A DNA stretch of 14,482 nt from an uncultured Paracoccaceae bacterium. Lineage in GTDB: Bacteria; Pseudomonadota; Alphaproteobacteria; Rhodobacterales; Rhodobacteraceae. Positions 1 through 6,660 of the stretch are shown piece after piece. Position 1 is the first letter of the stretch; each line of letters begins with the position of its first letter. The notes beneath the pieces were generated by a model. The model saw nothing but the letters and a program-made list of their open reading frames with translations, did no database searches and was not told the DNA's origin. The DNA is taken from the NCBI GenBank assembly GCA_938038825.1, contig CALHST010000292.1, forward strand, positions 1-14,482, in the 5' to 3' direction. Made by a program: the position numbers and the translations under genes.

Positions 1-65
1 GCTTGTGGGCGGGTCAATGTGATGCGGCCCGCGTGACCTGCGATGCGAATGTTGATGTCAGTCAC
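1..65 (-). CDS. Enoyl-CoA hydratase/isomerase-family protein, probable 3-hydroxyisobutyryl-CoA hydrolase (5' end only)
   Basis: Only the first 21 codons lie in the window; the gene runs off the left edge. A GTG start at 65..63 overlaps the stop of the preceding gene (GTGA). The peptide after the start reads TDINIRIAGHAGRITLTRPQ, which matches the usual N-terminus of crotonase-fold proteins: a first beta strand followed by GRITLxRP. The other in-frame codons near the start do not offer a better start. Its place after mmsA and an isobutyryl-CoA dehydrogenase suggests 3-hydroxyisobutyryl-CoA hydrolase, which releases 3-hydroxyisobutyrate in valine breakdown, or else an enoyl-CoA hydratase for methacrylyl-CoA. 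The family call rests on one short motif plus context. The choice between the two enzymes is inference. Confidence 0.7.
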   Translation of the reverse strand, partial: MTDINIRIAGHAGRITLTRPQ

Positions 66-433
66 GTCATTCCTCCAGCCAAACGAACATTCAATTCAGA
101 CAATCGGTCCTCAGCACGTTTGGGTTCTTTGCGGATGTATAAGGTCATGTGATCGTAGAACGCGCGCCACAACCATTCGAGGATTTTGAAACCGAAATAT
201 AGGAACGTGAGACCAATAACCGTGGCTGCAAGGCCGCCGAGAGGACCAAAAAACCGCGGCAGTGTGGATGCGAAATCCGCGATGCCAAACAAGCCGCTCC
301 ACAAGGGGACGATGGCCCAAATGATCAATGATGGCATCAGCAACGGGCCCCATGTGGGGTGTTGCAAAGACAGTTTCAGCAAGTCTCGTTCATGCAATCT
401 GGGTAACCAGCATATCCGATCTTTTAGTGTCAT
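62..433 (-). CDS. Small membrane protein of unknown function within the valine-catabolism operon
   Basis: This encodes 123 residues that I cannot assign to a named family. Two hydrophobic segments are visible, at about residues 31-54 (rich in L, I, W and F) and 68-90. A basic and acidic C-terminal tail of about 30 residues follows, so the protein is probably an inner-membrane protein with two passes. The ATG at 433 overlaps the stop of the acyl-CoA dehydrogenase gene (ATGA), and its own stop overlaps the GTG of the next gene. Translation of all three genes is therefore probably coupled, which is the main evidence that this ORF is real. Its role in valine catabolism is unknown. Confidence 0.8.
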   Translation of the reverse strand: MTLKDRICWLPRLHERDLLKLSLQHPTWGPLLMPSLIIWAIVPLWSGLFGIADFASTLPRFFGPLGGLAATVIGLTFLYFGFKILEWLWRAFYDHMTLYIRKEPKRAEDRLSELNVRLAGGMT

Positions 434-1572
434 CGGTTCTTAAGCATGTCCCGCGCGACGATCACGCGCATGATCTCATTCGTACCTTCCAAGATCTGAT
501 GAACGCGCAGATCGCGCACCAGCTTTTCGATCCCGTAATCCGCCAGATAGCCATAGCCACCATGGAGTTGTAGGCATTGATCGACCACCTTTGAACCCAC
601 TTCGGTCACGTGTTTCTTGGCCATCGCGCAGAATTTGGTGGCATCCGGGGCTTGTTGGTCCAGCTTCCATGCAGCTTGGCGCAGGAAGGTGCGCGCAGCT
701 TGAAGTTCGATTTCCATATCCGCCAGACGGAATTGCAGGCCTTGGAATTGGTCGATGGATTTCCCAAATGCTTTGCGCTCGCCCATATAGTCCAGCGTCG
801 CGTTTAGTGCGGTTTGCGCCGCACCAAGTGAGCAGGCCGCGATGTTCAAACGGCCCCCGTCAAGGCCCTTCATGGCATAGGTGAACCCTTTGCCTTCTTC
901 GCCGACAAGGTTGTCTGCGGTGATTTTGCAGTCGTCGAATTGCACTTGTGCTGTGGGCTGCGAACGCCAGCCCATTTTGTCCTCTAACGCGCCAAAGCTT
1001 AGCCCCGCTGTGCCGTCTTCGACATAGACTGTGGATATGCCCTTGGGGCCATCGTCTCCGGTGCGCACCATACAGACATAGGCGTCGGAATAACCGCCGC
1101 CCGAGATGAACGCCTTGGTTCCGTTTAAGGTATAGCCTTCGTTTGTGCGTTCGGCCCGTGTTTTGAGGGCGGCCGCGTCTGATCCCGATCCGGGTTCGGT
1201 CAGGCAATAGCTTAGAACTGTGTTCATGCCGAGAATGTCCGGCATGATCCGCGCTTTCAGGTCATCAGAACCAAACATGTCGATCATGCGGGCACACATG
1301 TTGTGGATCGACAAGAAAGCCGCAACTGAAGGGCACGCCATGGACAGGGCTTCGAACACGAGTGTGGCGTCCAGTCGTGTTAGATTTGCGCCACCGATGT
1401 CTTCGCTGACATACAGGCCGCCAAACCCTAAAGCACCAATTTCCTGCCATAACGTTTTGGGGATCGTGCCATCGGATTCCCATGTGCGGGCATGGGGTGC
1501 GATGGTGTCCTGACCAAATGCAAAGGCCATATCAAAAATGGCCGTTTGTTCCTCATTTAATGAAAAATCCAT
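430..1572 (-). CDS. Acyl-CoA dehydrogenase, probable isobutyryl-CoA dehydrogenase
   Basis: This encodes a 380-residue FAD-dependent acyl-CoA dehydrogenase, the normal length for the family. The first signature (CLTEPGSGSD, about residues 123-132) and the C-terminal signature (QLHGGYGY, about 335-342) are both present. The catalytic base is expected to be Glu362 in ILEGTNEIMR, the position used by short-chain and isobutyryl-CoA dehydrogenases. The segment RLNIAACSLGAAQ at about 241-253 is also typical. Adjacency to mmsA indicates oxidation of isobutyryl-CoA to methacrylyl-CoA, with electrons passed to ETF. The start ATG at 1572 has AAAGG about 10 nt upstream. The substrate is inferred from sequence type and context; other short branched acyl-CoAs are possible. 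Confidence 0.93.
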   Translation of the reverse strand: MDFSLNEEQTAIFDMAFAFGQDTIAPHARTWESDGTIPKTLWQEIGALGFGGLYVSEDIGGANLTRLDATLVFEALSMACPSVAAFLSIHNMCARMIDMFGSDDLKARIMPDILGMNTVLSYCLTEPGSGSDAAALKTRAERTNEGYTLNGTKAFISGGGYSDAYVCMVRTGDDGPKGISTVYVEDGTAGLSFGALEDKMGWRSQPTAQVQFDDCKITADNLVGEEGKGFTYAMKGLDGGRLNIAACSLGAAQTALNATLDYMGERKAFGKSIDQFQGLQFRLADMEIELQAARTFLRQAAWKLDQQAPDATKFCAMAKKHVTEVGSKVVDQCLQLHGGYGYLADYGIEKLVRDLRVHQILEGTNEIMRVIVARDMLKNR

Positions 1573-1598
1573 ATCAGCTGCCTTTATTGAACGCTTGT

Positions 1599-1627
1599 TT
1601 AATAAACGCGATCTGACAGGCTGACAA
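1599..1627 (-). promoter_or_regulatory. Candidate sigma-70-type promoter and overlapping operator for the acyl-CoA dehydrogenase gene
   Basis: Reading the minus strand, TTGTCA (1627-1622) and TATTAA (1604-1599) are separated by 17 bp. They resemble -35 and -10 boxes and lie 27 bp upstream of the ATG. The -10 sits inside a short palindrome, GTTTAATAAAC (1597-1607), that could bind a repressor. This was found by eye only. It implies that the dehydrogenase can be transcribed apart from mmsA. Confidence 0.4.
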
Positions 1628-1654
1628 GTCTTCCGACTAAGGAACTTTTAAGGG

Positions 1655-1996
1655 TTACGCCCCTGCGGCGGCGCGCGCGAAGAAATCTTCACCCAAAGCA
1701 GGGCGTTTGGCTTCATTCAATTTGCGGAACCGGTTTGGAAGCGCGTTGCGCAAAATACTTGGGTTCAAGCCTGTTTCGGAATGAAGAGGATCGACCGTTT
1801 CAGCTTGGCGCATTTGCATCAACAAGGGCGAGGGCGTTTTGATGACTGAATCGGGAAGGGTGCGCACTGTGCGTTCTGCCCGTGCCGGAGGCGTGGGGCG
1901 TTCGCGTTCGTGAACGCGTGCAAATCGTGTCAGTTTCTTTCCAGCAAGCTGGTCCGAGATGTTGTCTTCAGTTTTGCGTGAGCCAAAAATTTTCAT
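1655..1996 (-). CDS. Conserved-looking hypothetical protein between mmsA and the acyl-CoA dehydrogenase gene
   Basis: This encodes 113 residues if started at the ATG at 1996, giving MKIFGSRKTEDNISDQ at the N-terminus. The frame is open further upstream to 2137, but that would start inside a strong palindrome and add residues with no protein-like pattern, so the shorter form is preferred. Purine-rich AAAGGCGGA lies 8-16 nt before the ATG. The product is basic and hydrophilic, rich in Arg, Pro and Thr, probably largely disordered in the middle, with a more ordered C-terminal third (ILRNALPNRFRKLNEAKRP). I see no signal peptide, membrane segment or known motif. Orientation and position suggest cotranscription with the valine genes; function is unknown. 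Confidence 0.65.
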   Translation of the reverse strand: MKIFGSRKTEDNISDQLAGKKLTRFARVHERERPTPPARAERTVRTLPDSVIKTPSPLLMQMRQAETVDPLHSETGLNPSILRNALPNRFRKLNEAKRPALGEDFFARAAAGA

Positions 1997-2110
1997 CAAT
2001 ACTGTCCGCCTTTGTGTGTGCCTGCATAACGGGTAATTTTCAACTGAGGCGAAACTTTGCCGAAATCGGGACCTTAGATGATTTTTTCTAAGGGCAGGCG
2101 GACGGGTAGA

Positions 2111-2140
2111 GTTTTGCGCAGCGAATTCACTGCGCAAAAC
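2111..2140 (-). repeat. 30-bp near-perfect palindrome downstream of mmsA
   Basis: The arms GTTTTGCGCAG (2111-2121) and CTGCGCAAAAC (2130-2140) are exact reverse complements around a centre holding GAATTC. In mmsA-strand RNA the one remaining mismatch becomes a U-G pair, giving about 12 paired bases around GAAUUC. It begins 20 bp after the mmsA stop. The arms start with T and end with A, the reverse of an intrinsic terminator with a U tail. An RNA-stability or processing hairpin, or a protein-binding site, is therefore more likely. Confidence 0.75.
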
Positions 2141-2160
2141 AAAGGTTTAGGGGGATTAGG

Positions 2161-3660
2161 TTATTCCATGACGGGAATGGAAAATTCTCCGCCTTCTTTG
2201 ATGCCGGACGGCCAACGCGAGGTGATTGTTTTTGTGCGTGTATAGAATTTGAACGCATCAGGGCCGTGTTGATTCAAATCGCCAAACACGGATTTTTTCC
2301 AACCGCCAAACGTGTGATAGGCCAGCGGCACAGGGATTGGGACATTGATGCCAACCATGCCGATATTAATCCGCTGGGCAAAATCACGTGCTGTATCCCC
2401 ATCCCGTGTAAAGATCGCGGTGCCGTTGCCGTATTCATGGTCCATGGCCAGCCCAATCGCTTCTTCATAGGTCTGCGCCCGCACAGTCGACAGAACAGGA
2501 CCAAAAATTTCGGTCTTATAGATGTCCATATCTTTGGTGACTTTGTCAAAGAGATGCGCGCCAACGAAGAAGCCGTCTTCATACCCTTGCAGGTTAAAGT
2601 TGCGACCATCCACAACCAATTCCGCGCCTTGATCCACGCCCGATTGCACCAGCCGTTCAATGTTGGCTTTGGCTGCGGCTGTGACCACAGGGCCGTAATC
2701 CACATCGTTGCCAGCTGTGTACGGGCCAACTTTCAGCTTTTCGATTCGCGGCACCAGTTTTTCAATCAACCGATCGGCTGTTTCATCGCCAACTGGCACA
2801 GCAACGGAAATCGCCATGCAGCGTTCGCCTGCCGCACCATAACCCGCACCTACCAAGGCATCCGCCGCCTGATCCATATCCGCGTCCGGCATCACGATCA
2901 TGTGGTTCTTGGCTCCGCCGAAACACTGAACGCGTTTTCCGTATGCACAGCCTTTGCCATAGATGTATTCCGCGATGGGCGTTGAGCCCACAAAGCCGAT
3001 GGATTGCACCACAGGATGTTCCAGCAACGCGTCCACGGCTTCTTTGTCACCGTTCACAACCTGCAGAATACCTTTGGGCGCACCTGCTTCTTCCATCAGT
3101 TCAGCCAACATCAAGGGTACAGAGGGATCCCTTTCTGACGGCTTCAAGATGAACGCATTGCCGCACACGATGGCGGGGGCAAACATCCACATCGGGATCA
3201 TCGCCGGGAAGTTGAACGGTGTGATGCCCGCCGTCACGCCCAAGGGCTGACGCATGGAATACATGTCGATGCCGGGACCGGCGCTGTCGGTGAATTCACC
3301 TTTCAGCATTTGTGGGGCGGAAATGCAGTATTCGACAACTTCCAAACCGCGCTGAACATCGCCCTTCGCATCCGGCACTGTTTTGCCATGCTCGCGCGAT
3401 AAGGCTTCTGCCAGCTTGTCCATATCCCGGTTCAACAGGCGTACATATTCCATCATCACGCGCGCACGGCGCTGTGGATTTACGGCCGCCCATGCAACCT
3501 GCGCCGCTGCTGCGACTTCGACGGCCTTGGCCACTTCATCTGTCGAGGCCAAAGGCACTTTCGCTTGGACTTCGCCTGTGGCCGGGTTGAACACATCTGC
3601 CAAACGGCCAGAGGTGCCCGCGACATGTTCCCCGTTGATATAGTGAGTCAGGTTTTGCAT
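2161..3660 (-). CDS. mmsA: Methylmalonate-semialdehyde dehydrogenase (CoA-acylating)
   Basis: This encodes 499 residues, the standard MmsA length, in the aldehyde dehydrogenase superfamily. It catalyses the NAD- and CoA-dependent conversion of methylmalonate semialdehyde to propionyl-CoA, the last step of valine breakdown, and also acts in thymine and myo-inositol catabolism. Visible landmarks are ITPFNFPAMIPMWM (about 146-159), the nucleotide-binding FVGSTPIAEYIY (about 223-234), FGGAKNHMIVMPDAD (about 247-261) and the catalytic Cys281 in GERCMAIS. The usual ALDH general-base Glu is absent before GGAK, as known for the CoA-dependent MmsA group. The ATG at 3660 is chosen because GGAG lies 6 nt upstream and the N-terminus MQNLTHYINGEHV fits the family. 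In-frame upstream codons lack a ribosome site. Confidence 0.96.
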   Translation of the reverse strand: MQNLTHYINGEHVAGTSGRLADVFNPATGEVQAKVPLASTDEVAKAVEVAAAAQVAWAAVNPQRRARVMMEYVRLLNRDMDKLAEALSREHGKTVPDAKGDVQRGLEVVEYCISAPQMLKGEFTDSAGPGIDMYSMRQPLGVTAGITPFNFPAMIPMWMFAPAIVCGNAFILKPSERDPSVPLMLAELMEEAGAPKGILQVVNGDKEAVDALLEHPVVQSIGFVGSTPIAEYIYGKGCAYGKRVQCFGGAKNHMIVMPDADMDQAADALVGAGYGAAGERCMAISVAVPVGDETADRLIEKLVPRIEKLKVGPYTAGNDVDYGPVVTAAAKANIERLVQSGVDQGAELVVDGRNFNLQGYEDGFFVGAHLFDKVTKDMDIYKTEIFGPVLSTVRAQTYEEAIGLAMDHEYGNGTAIFTRDGDTARDFAQRINIGMVGINVPIPVPLAYHTFGGWKKSVFGDLNQHGPDAFKFYTRTKTITSRWPSGIKEGGEFSIPVME

Positions 3661-3697
3661 CGAATTCTCCATCCTGTGATTTGTGCGCAGTGTAGTC

Positions 3698-3752
3698 TTG
3701 CAAAAAGTCCTGAAACAGAGGCATCTGGACAAAATCATTTTGCAAAAATGCA
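3698..3752. promoter_or_regulatory. Probable LysR operator region between mmsA and the divergent regulator gene
   Basis: The 104-bp divergent intergenic region carries TTGCAAAAA twice (3698-3706 and 3740-3748), 42 bp apart or about four helical turns. The second copy lies in a dense cluster: inverted repeat CAAAAT-C-ATTTTG (3730-3742), the perfect palindrome TTTTGCAAAA (3738-3747) and TGCAAAAATGCA (3741-3752). Paired sites on one DNA face are typical for LysR-type regulators, which usually control the adjacent divergent gene and themselves. The regulator assignment is inference from position. Confidence 0.55.
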
Positions 3753-3764
3753 GGGATGCTTTGC

Positions 3765-4652
3765 ATGTTGAACCATTGGGATGACGTACGCGTGTTTCTG
3801 GCTGTTGCGCGGGCACAATCTCTGTCCGGCGGGGCGAAACTGGTGCATCTGGACCCCGCAACCCTAAGCCGTCGGATTGCCCGGATGGAACGATCTGTGG
3901 GACAAGCGTTGTTTGTAAAGTCCCCGCAAGGCTATGTTCTCACGGATGTGGGCGCACAATGGATGTCACGGGCCGAAGCCGCGGAACGGGTTCTGGATTT
4001 TTCCGATTTGGGCGGCAAAGCGTCAATGGACGGGCAGGTGCGCATCGGTGCGCCGGATGGGTGTGCGAACTTTCTGCTGCCTCAAGTTTGCGCCCGGATC
4101 GCGCGGGATCATCCCGGGTTGGATATCCAAATTGTGGCGCTACCGCGGGTCTTTAATCTGACCAAACGCGAAGCAGATATGGCCATTTCGGTTTCTGCGC
4201 CGTCATCGGGACGCCAGACTGTCCAAAAAATCTCGGATTATCGACTACACTTGGCGGCGGCATCCACCTATCTGCAGGGCAAACCGCCGGTGTTGGCCGT
4301 AGAAGACCTGAGCAAGCACCCGGTGATCGGCTATATCCCGGACATGATTTTTGACAAGGAATTGGACTATTTGGCGGATTTGGGTGTGGCGCGGGTGCCC
4401 CTGGCGTCCAATTCGGTGTCTGTCCAGCTGAATGCCATCCGCCAAGGGGCAGGGATCGGTGTCGTGCATGATTTTGCATTGCCTGTGGTGGGGGGCATCA
4501 CCCGATTGCTGACGGATAAGATCAGTCTTGAACGCAGTTTTTACCTTCTGCGCCCACAGGAAGATCGCACGAATCCGCGACTGACTCGCTTTGCCGAGGC
4601 GTTGATGCACGAACTCAGGGCTGAAATTCGCCGTCTTGAAGCGCTGGCTTGA
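3765..4652 (+). CDS. LysR-family transcriptional regulator, probable regulator of the mms valine-catabolism genes
   Basis: This encodes 295 residues, typical LysR length. The N-terminal winged helix-turn-helix spans about residues 3-62, with LDPATLSRRIARME forming the recognition-helix region and the wing LFVKSPQGYVLTDVG just after. The rest is a periplasmic-binding-protein-like effector domain (about 90-290), including QLNAIRQGAGIGVVHDFALP. The ATG at 3765 is chosen over the in-frame ATG at 3756 because CAGGG (3751-3755) lies 9 nt upstream of it. Divergent placement next to mmsA and the repeated TTGCAAAAA sites suggest control of the valine genes in response to a pathway intermediate. The ligand cannot be read from the sequence. 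The class is certain; the target is inferred. Confidence 0.92.
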   Translation: MLNHWDDVRVFLAVARAQSLSGGAKLVHLDPATLSRRIARMERSVGQALFVKSPQGYVLTDVGAQWMSRAEAAERVLDFSDLGGKASMDGQVRIGAPDGCANFLLPQVCARIARDHPGLDIQIVALPRVFNLTKREADMAISVSAPSSGRQTVQKISDYRLHLAAASTYLQGKPPVLAVEDLSKHPVIGYIPDMIFDKELDYLADLGVARVPLASNSVSVQLNAIRQGAGIGVVHDFALPVVGGITRLLTDKISLERSFYLLRPQEDRTNPRLTRFAEALMHELRAEIRRLEALA

Positions 4653-4684
4653 CAGGTCACGGGTTTGTGAGCGACCCTGAAAGC

Positions 4685-4709
4685 CCCGGGACGACTCGCG
4701 TCATCCGGG
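4685..4709 (+). terminator. Possible terminator hairpin after the LysR gene
   Basis: CCCGGGACG (4685-4693) pairs with CGTC-AT-CCGGG (4699-4709) around a 5-base loop, with a two-base bulge. It starts 33 bp after the regulator stop. No T-run follows, so it is a weak candidate for intrinsic termination. Confidence 0.3.
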
Positions 4710-4808
4710 AATTCGGTTGGCGCCTCCCGGCACGTTTCGTGCATGGTTTCGTTCGGCTTGCGCATTGCCCCAAGACCATGCCCGTCCATTGTCAAAAAGG
4801 AGAGGCCC

Positions 4809-5243
4809 ATGTTGGTTCAACATATTCTTAAGTCCAAAGCAGATGACGCAGTCGTAACAGTGCTGCCAACAGTCACAATGCGAGAGGCTGCGGATATATT
4901 GGCCAAACGCAAGATTGGGACCGTTGTTATTTCGCAAGATGGGCATGTGGCCTTGGGCATTCTGTCAGAACGCGACATCGTCCGCGAGATCGCCCAAAAA
5001 GGTGAGGCTGTGTTGAACGCGCCCGTTGACACCTGCATGACATCGAAAATCGTCACGTGTACGCGGGATGCCAAAGCGGATGTGGTACTGTCCACGATGA
5101 CCGAAAAGCGGTTCCGTCACATGCCGGTTGTCGAAAATGGCCAAATGGTTGGCATCATCACGTTGGGGGACGTTGTCAAAGCGCGGCTGGCTGAATTGAC
5201 CATGGAAAAAGATGCGCTTGAAGGCATGATTATGGGGTACTGA
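4809..5243 (+). CDS. Two-CBS-domain protein
   Basis: This encodes 144 residues made almost entirely of a tandem CBS pair (Bateman module). The first CBS domain is at about residues 7-64, containing IGTVVISQDGHVALGILSERD. The second is at about 75-130, containing FRHMPVVENGQMVGIITLGD. Such modules usually bind adenine nucleotides (AMP, ATP or SAM) and regulate a partner. No catalytic domain is fused, so the partner must be separate. The ATG at 4809 has a strong AAGGAG (4797-4802) 6 nt upstream; the frame extends to 4743 but without a ribosome site. It lies 107 bp before coaD in the same direction, and a link to nucleotide or CoA status is only a guess. Confidence 0.9.
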   Translation: MLVQHILKSKADDAVVTVLPTVTMREAADILAKRKIGTVVISQDGHVALGILSERDIVREIAQKGEAVLNAPVDTCMTSKIVTCTRDAKADVVLSTMTEKRFRHMPVVENGQMVGIITLGDVVKARLAELTMEKDALEGMIMGY

Positions 5244-5350
5244 TCCGCGCATTTCACCGACGCGCTGTGTCGAATTGGCTGAGAACGCCTTGCAAATCCT
5301 GATGTGGCTTGCTTTTGTTGCGCGAACGACGACGCAAGACGAGGTGACAC

Positions 5351-5842
5351 ATGCGCGTGGGTCTGTATCCGGGAACTTTTGATCCCATCACATTGGGACA
5401 TATCGACATTATCCGGCGGGCCTCGGCTTTGGTGGACAAGTTGGTCATTGGCGTTGCGATTAATCGCGACAAGGGCCCGCTATTTTCGTTGGAAGAACGG
5501 GTTGGAATGGTCGAAGCTGAAGGCAGTAAGCTGTCCAAGCAGACCGGCATGGAGATCGTCGTGCATCCGTTTGAAAATCTGTTGATCGATTGTGCCCGAG
5601 ATGTCGGCGCGCAATTGATCGTACGCGGGCTGCGCGCCGTGGCGGATTTTGAGTATGAATATCAGATGGTTGGCATGAATCGGGTGCTGGATGACAGTGT
5701 CGAGACGGTGTTTTTGATGGCAGAGGCAGAACATCAGGCTATTGCATCCAAACTGGTAAAAGAAATCGCGCGGCTGAATGGTGATGTATCCAAGTTCGTC
5801 ACACCTGCCGTAAATCAGGCCTTGAGCGACCGCTTATCGTGA
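5351..5842 (+). CDS. coaD: Phosphopantetheine adenylyltransferase
   Basis: This encodes 163 residues, normal CoaD length. It transfers AMP from ATP to 4'-phosphopantetheine to make dephospho-CoA, the penultimate step of cytosolic coenzyme A synthesis. The nucleotidyltransferase signature is intact: GTFDPITLGH at residues 8-17 with His17. Downstream come NRDKGPLFSLEER (about 38-50), the substrate-binding RGLRAVADFEYEYQM (about 92-106) and ASKLVKEIARLNGD near the C-terminus. The ATG at 5351 follows GAGGTG at suitable distance. Its stop overlaps the GTG start of the hydrolase gene, so the two are probably translated together. Confidence 0.97.
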   Translation: MRVGLYPGTFDPITLGHIDIIRRASALVDKLVIGVAINRDKGPLFSLEERVGMVEAEGSKLSKQTGMEIVVHPFENLLIDCARDVGAQLIVRGLRAVADFEYEYQMVGMNRVLDDSVETVFLMAEAEHQAIASKLVKEIARLNGDVSKFVTPAVNQALSDRLS

Positions 5843-6630
5843 GCCGTATCTTGCGTTGGTTGTTCGTAATCGGCGCTGTTCTTTACGCGGGTTACGGTGC
5901 CGTGATGGTGTGGCTGCACCCGCAATTCATCTATCCGTTTTCGCAACAACCCTTTGCTGGCGATGGGTATGCGCGTGTTGAACTGCCGGTGGAGGGGGAC
6001 AGCCCACTTGCTGTGCACGTCTACGAAGGGCAGGCAGATCACCCAGTCATTCTGTATTTTATGGGCAATGTTGGCGCGCTAGAGCTTTTCCGGCCCATGT
6101 TGGATCACCACAAAGATTCAGGGCGCGGTGTTGTTGGTATGACCTATCGCGGAGGAGGTGGCGAAGCAGGCACGCCTTCGGAGACGGTTCTGAAACGGGA
6201 CGCTTTGGCGACCTTTGATGCGACCCGCGCCCGCTTTCCAGATCGCGCCATAATCATACAGGGCTATTCATTGGGGACCGGCATTGCGACCTATGTGGCC
6301 TCACAACGCGACGCCAAAGGCTTGATCCTCAGTGCGCCTTTTACCCGGATGTGTTCCCTGATGACCGCTGCGTCCGGCTTACCTGCTTGTTTTTTGCCCG
6401 TGCAGCGGTGGGACAGTGTTGCGGACGCGCTGGCTGTGCGGATGCCTGTTCTGGTCCTGCACGGCACGGCGGATTCGCTGATCCCGTTCGAGCATAGCGA
6501 GGCCTTGATGCAGGTTTTCAACGGGGCAGGGATTGAGGCTGATTTGGTTGCCATTCGAAGTGCAGGGCATACCAATCTGACGCAGTTTCCGGGCTATCTG
6601 AATGCCATAGACCGGTTTGTGTCGCGCTGA
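5839..6630 (+). CDS. Membrane-anchored alpha/beta hydrolase (ABHD12/13-like serine hydrolase)
   Basis: This encodes 263 residues from a GTG start that overlaps the coaD stop (GTGA). A single hydrophobic helix at about residues 6-26 probably anchors the protein in the inner membrane with the hydrolase domain on the periplasmic side. The serine-hydrolase triad can be read: Ser144 in the nucleophile elbow GYSLG, Asp212 in HGTADSLIP and His244 in SAGHTNL. FMGNVGALELF (about 74-84) is the likely oxyanion-hole loop. The fold resembles the bacterial relatives of ABHD12 and ABHD13, which act on lipids or acyl esters, but the substrate is not known. Coupling to coaD may be only genomic convenience. 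Confidence 0.88.
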   Translation: MSRILRWLFVIGAVLYAGYGAVMVWLHPQFIYPFSQQPFAGDGYARVELPVEGDSPLAVHVYEGQADHPVILYFMGNVGALELFRPMLDHHKDSGRGVVGMTYRGGGGEAGTPSETVLKRDALATFDATRARFPDRAIIIQGYSLGTGIATYVASQRDAKGLILSAPFTRMCSLMTAASGLPACFLPVQRWDSVADALAVRMPVLVLHGTADSLIPFEHSEALMQVFNGAGIEADLVAIRSAGHTNLTQFPGYLNAIDRFVSR

Positions 6631-6654
6631 CAGACAAGATCCGTCAGCGCGTTT
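6623..6654 (+). terminator. Hairpin terminator at the end of the hydrolase gene
   Basis: CGCGCTGAC (6623-6631) and GTCAGCGCG (6643-6651) form a perfect 9-bp stem with an 11-base loop, followed by TTTAT on the plus strand. The stem includes the hydrolase stop codon. It lies in the 30-bp gap between convergent genes and may also hinder transcription coming from gap on the other strand, though no T-tail exists in that direction. Confidence 0.65.
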
Positions 6655-6660
6655 ATCACA

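Noticed and set aside
1997..2137. N-terminal extension of the small gene at 1655-1996 to 160 residues
   Set aside because: The extension would start inside the 30-bp palindrome, has no ribosome site, and its residues lack a protein-like pattern. The ATG at 1996 is better placed.
2266..2985. 239-codon plus-strand frame opposite mmsA
   Set aside because: It is a mirror frame of a clearly coding gene, rich in His, Arg and Cys in a random-looking pattern, with no recognisable motif.
4649..4831. 60-codon frame between the LysR and CBS genes
   Set aside because: It overlaps the CBS gene start and its strong AAGGAG site, contains no motif, and has no ribosome site of its own.
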